This document shows, piece after piece, positions 21,171 through 23,485 of a stretch of DNA of 23,485 bases. A program made the position numbers and the translations under genes. Numbering within the stretch: position 1 is the first letter of the stretch; each line of letters opens with the position of its first letter. The notes under the pieces were generated by a model, which was not told the DNA's origin, searched no databases, and saw only the letters and a program-made list of their open reading frames with translations. Origin of the DNA: Pelagophyceae sp. CCMP2097 (lineage: Eukaryota > Sar > Pelagophyceae); NCBI GenBank assembly GCA_026770575.1, contig MU657201.1:269257-292741 (forward strand), read 5' to 3'.

Positions 21171-21994
21171 ATGTGGTTCTTCCAGTAGCACGTCGTCGCC
21201 GCGGACGTGATGGTGATGCCGCGCTCCTGCTCCTGCCTAAAGAGGGAGGGCGTCGGGAAAAGGACGCGCGGATTCGATTGCCCGCTCCTCAATGACGCAC
21301 TCCATCCAGTCCATCGTCGCCGTGCCCTCGTGCACCTCGCCGATCTTGTACGACCGGCCCGTGTAGTACAGGATGCGCTCCGTCGTCGTCGTCTTGCCCG
21401 CCTGGGGGGAGCGTGAGCGGGAACACGCGGAACGACCCTTTTCGATCGAGCCCGCATCAAACAAGACGCACGTCAATGTGCGCGCAGATGCCGATGTTGC
21501 GGTACTTGGAGAGCTCCGTCTCGCGCTTGAGCGACTAAAGGGGCGCGCGGGTCAAGTTTTCCAACAGACGCCGTGGACGGTGCGGACCGAGAACCCCGAC
21601 GAGCCCCCCCGACGACGCCTCGTCTCGAGGCGGCGGTCCTCGAGGCCGCGAAGAGTCACGCCTCGGCACACCGCGGCCCCGCCGTCTCAAGAATCGCCTG
21701 CCTCGAAGGAAACCGCCTCGGAGGAGGCCGCGCCCGCGTCCGAAAACGCCCCCTCGCGGAAAAGAGCGGCCGCGGCCGCGGCGGCCGGATCCGCGTCGAT
21801 GCCGGCGCGCCCCGTGCGCCGCCGCCCAGGAGGGGGACGCTGGGGCGCACGAGAAGGTCCGGGGCGACATTCTTGGCCATGTCGCGGCGATCCGCCGCCT
21901 CCGACCCGCGGACCGTCGCCGACTGGCGCGACCGCTGCGGCGCGACGAGCGCCGCCGCTGACGCGACCAGCGACGCGGCGCACACGACCTTCAT
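18921..21994 (-). CDS. fusA: Plastid-type translation elongation factor G
   Basis: Nine exons: 21994-21851, 21534-21472, 21401-21301, 21236-20977, 20917-19659, 19599-19450, 19381-19312, 19230-19157, 19076-18921; 2277 nt, 758 aa. Introns are 316 nt (first) then 59-80 nt. Residues 1-20 are a signal-peptide-like stretch ([20 protein letters not shown]), then a Ser/Arg-rich transit region to about 50, the bipartite layout used for complex plastids. GTPase motifs: [13 protein letters not shown] (about 66-78), RGITI (108-112), DTPGH (130-134), NKID (184-187), TGTAFKNKG. Domain IV/V marks include [20 protein letters not shown] and [11 protein letters not shown] drives translocation of tRNA and mRNA on the plastid ribosome using GTP. 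The body matches bacterial/plastid EF-G rather than eukaryotic EF-2. All residues of the P-loop and switch regions are present. The gene is divergent from the small plastid-protein gene at 22500. Confidence 0.96.
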
Positions 21995-22499
21995 CTTGCC
22001 GACCTGACGAAGGACTGCGTAGGTCGCTCTTACTCAGAAAACGAGGGTAAGTTCAACTCGACCGCCTGGCGATAGAAAATTGGAGCCACGGAGGCGCGCT
22101 GCCCGCATCGATACCGGCACGGCGTGCCGCGCGCGGCCGCCCCGCAGGCAGCGCGTCAGCGCGGCTTCCGGATCGTATCGCCGGCCTCGCGCCCCGTACG
22201 CCGCCCGCTCGCTCCGGGCCGCGCCGCGCCCGACTTCGTACCGCGTCCTGCGCCTGATGCCGCGCAACGTTTGCGAAATGGAGCCGCCCAACGCAACGTT
22301 TGGAAATTGAAGCTGACCTCGCACTTGGCGTCGTTCTTTTGGCCACCTCAGATCCGCCTAGCCCCCGCATACTCCCACGCTCGGGTTAAGCAGCGCCGCC
22401 GAGAGCCCGCGCGGCCCCGACGGCGTTTCGAAACGCAACGCTTTCGACGTCGCGGCGCTTTGGGGTGCTTCTAACGATCTTTGCCGATCCCGACGCGGG
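21995..22499. promoter_or_regulatory. Shared divergent promoter, EF-G / small plastid protein
   Basis: 505 nt between two outward-pointing starts of predicted plastid proteins. The sequence is GC-rich with several Arg-rich spurious frames on both strands. GCGCAACGTTTG(C/G) or close variants occur twice (22262-22275 and 22290-22302, the latter AACGCAACGTTTGG), and AACGCAACGCTTTCG at 22433-22447 is a third relative. These may be a shared regulatory motif. No TATA box is obvious. Confidence 0.45.
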
Positions 22500-23269
22500 A
22501 TGCGGTCGCCCTGCGCACTCGCGCTGCTCGCGGCGCTGCACTTCGCGGCCGCGTTCCACGCGCCGCCGCCGCGCCCCGCCGCCGTCGCGAGCACCGCCGT
22601 TTCGCGGCGGACGTCGCTGGCTGCGATCCGCGACGACGCGGGCGACTCTCGCTCGAGTTTCGATGACGAAGACTTCGAACTCATCTCCCGCCGCCGCCAG
22701 TCCGAGGAGCGCTACCCAACCGAGGTGCGCCCGGAGGCGGCCGCGGGAGACGCATCCCGGAGACAGTCGGGTCTCTCCTGACGGCTTCCAAATCTGCCGC
22801 TAACGGTTCTTTCGACGGCCCCTTTGACAGTGGCCCTGTGGCCCTCCTGCGGCACTTGGATCCGTGTTTGATCGAAGCCCGCGTAGGTCTTTGAGACGAC
22901 ACCGCCGCGGGCCCTCCTCGGTACACGCCCCCGCCGCCTGCCGCGCGCTCTGGACCGCCCCTCCTAGGCATCTTCTCGTGCGTGGCGTCCCGGCGTTGGC
23001 GCGGACCGTCGACTCTAACGCCCGCCGTAGGCTCTCGCAGCTGGTGGCCGCGGGCGACGTCTTGAAGCACGGCGACCGAGCGTACGTCATAAAAAGGGTC
23101 GCATCAAAATATAAGTTCCACGAGGGACGCTTCCAACTGTGCGTCTGGACGCCACGCTTCGCAAGGCGGACATCGAATCACCCGCTCTAGGCACGGTAAG
23201 CGCGCCGACGCGACCGAGGCGGCGCGCGAGGCCGTGGAGGCCCAATTGACTCAGCTGCTGCCGGATTGA
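22500..23269 (+). CDS. Predicted plastid-targeted protein of unknown function
   Basis: Five exons, 22500-22724, 22887-22920, 22968-22977, 23031-23114 and 23191-23269, total 432 nt, 143 aa. The introns are 162, 47, 53 and 76 nt and all end in TAG. Residues 1-18 are a signal peptide ending at AAAFHAPPP, a close match to the ASAFAP cleavage motif of stramenopile plastid presequences, where Phe at +1 directs import. A Ser/Arg/Ala-rich transit stretch follows to about residue 43. The mature part has FDDEDFELISRRRQSEERYP, then LSQLVAAGDVLKHGDRAYVI and KRVASKYK, ending with a helical TEAAREAVEAQLTQLLPD. I recognise no family. Exon 3 is only 10 nt; it is kept because both flanking introns have good GT..TAG ends (one with CTAAC before it) and only this path keeps frame. 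If wrong, the middle of the protein changes. Confidence 0.62.
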
Positions 23270-23279
23270 GCTTTCACAA

Positions 23280-23329
23280 GGGCCCCTCAGGGGCCGGCGC
23301 CTATTACTATCTAAGGATTGTTTCTACTT
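23280..23329 (+). repeat. Stem-loop-bearing dispersed repeat, copy B
   Basis: GGCCCC-TCA-GGGGCC stem-loop followed by GGCGCCTATTACTA and CTAAGGATTGTTT, matching copy A (10682-10731) at 45 of 50 positions. The stem is intact in both copies although two of the three loop bases differ. It begins 11 nt after the stop codon of the small plastid protein, on the sense strand. Confidence 0.85.
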
Positions 23330-23485
23330 CTAGAGAACGTTCCTTAAGCAACTGGGACGGGCGCCTACTTAAGAACGCCTACTCAAAGCCGCGTCATATA
23401 TATATATATATTTAGCGATAAACAGGTTTCCAGTGGCACAGTGACAGTGGCACTGGGTTCGGTTTTTCTTTGTTGGGGGGGGGGT
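23330..23485. other. 3' flank with TA microsatellite and terminal poly-G
   Basis: No gene. A (TA)n run lies at about 23396-23410. GGCACAGTGACAGTGGCACTGG near 23434-23455 contains an imperfect palindrome. TAGAGAACGTTCCTTAAG (23331-23348) is the reverse complement of most of CGTAAGGAACGTTCTTTCG at 11162-11180, another possible dispersed motif. The window ends in a run of G. Confidence 0.6.

Noticed and set aside
1..23485. tRNA or rRNA genes
   Set aside because: I looked for cloverleaf motifs (GGTTCGANTCC-like T-arms) and conserved rRNA blocks on both strands and saw none I could support.

Overview
The window looks like nuclear DNA from a microalga with a complex (secondary) plastid, most likely a stramenopile of the pelagophyte type. 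An Aureococcus-like genome is my inference; no marker gene proves it. The reasons are GC-rich coding sequence, many small spliceosomal introns, no operons or Shine-Dalgarno context, a plastid-type elongation factor G with a signal-peptide-like presequence, and a second protein whose N terminus carries an AAAF-type bipartite plastid presequence. I rebuilt the genes by hand from frame continuity, GT..AG boundaries and family motifs. In eight genes the chosen exons sum to an exact multiple of three from ATG to stop.

Layout: (1) 445-1926, minus, MYND zinc finger plus MSS51-like C-terminal domain; (2) 2320-3113, plus, orphan 213-aa protein; (3) 3746-4675, minus, TMEM70-like mitochondrial membrane protein; (4) 4814-10429, plus, 16-exon ABCG half-transporter with a cysteine-rich N terminus; (5) 11631-15697, minus, secreted protein combining a beta-helix-like repeat body with a C-type lectin domain; (6) 16061-17465, plus, orphan protein with coiled-coil-like segments and a hydrophobic tail; (7) about 17683-18285, minus, poorly resolved gene in a lower-GC tract; (8) 18921-21994, minus, plastid EF-G; (9) 22500-23269, plus, small predicted plastid protein.

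The genes form four head-to-head pairs (1/2, 3/4, 5/6, 8/9), so most intergenic space is shared divergent promoter. The pairs combine different functions: mitochondrial assembly with an ABC transporter, a secreted lectin with an orphan membrane protein, and plastid EF-G with an unknown plastid protein. Only the last pair suggests shared physiology, namely plastid gene expression or biogenesis.

Non-genic features include a 204-bp element with perfect 27-bp terminal inverted repeats (11218-11421), a 50-bp stem-loop-bearing repeat found downstream of two plus-strand genes (10682 and 23280), a 1.15-kb ABCG intron full of short repeats that switch orientation, a long imperfect hairpin (18031-18119), and a set of very short introns (35-49 nt) with frequent GTGCG donors and TAG acceptors.
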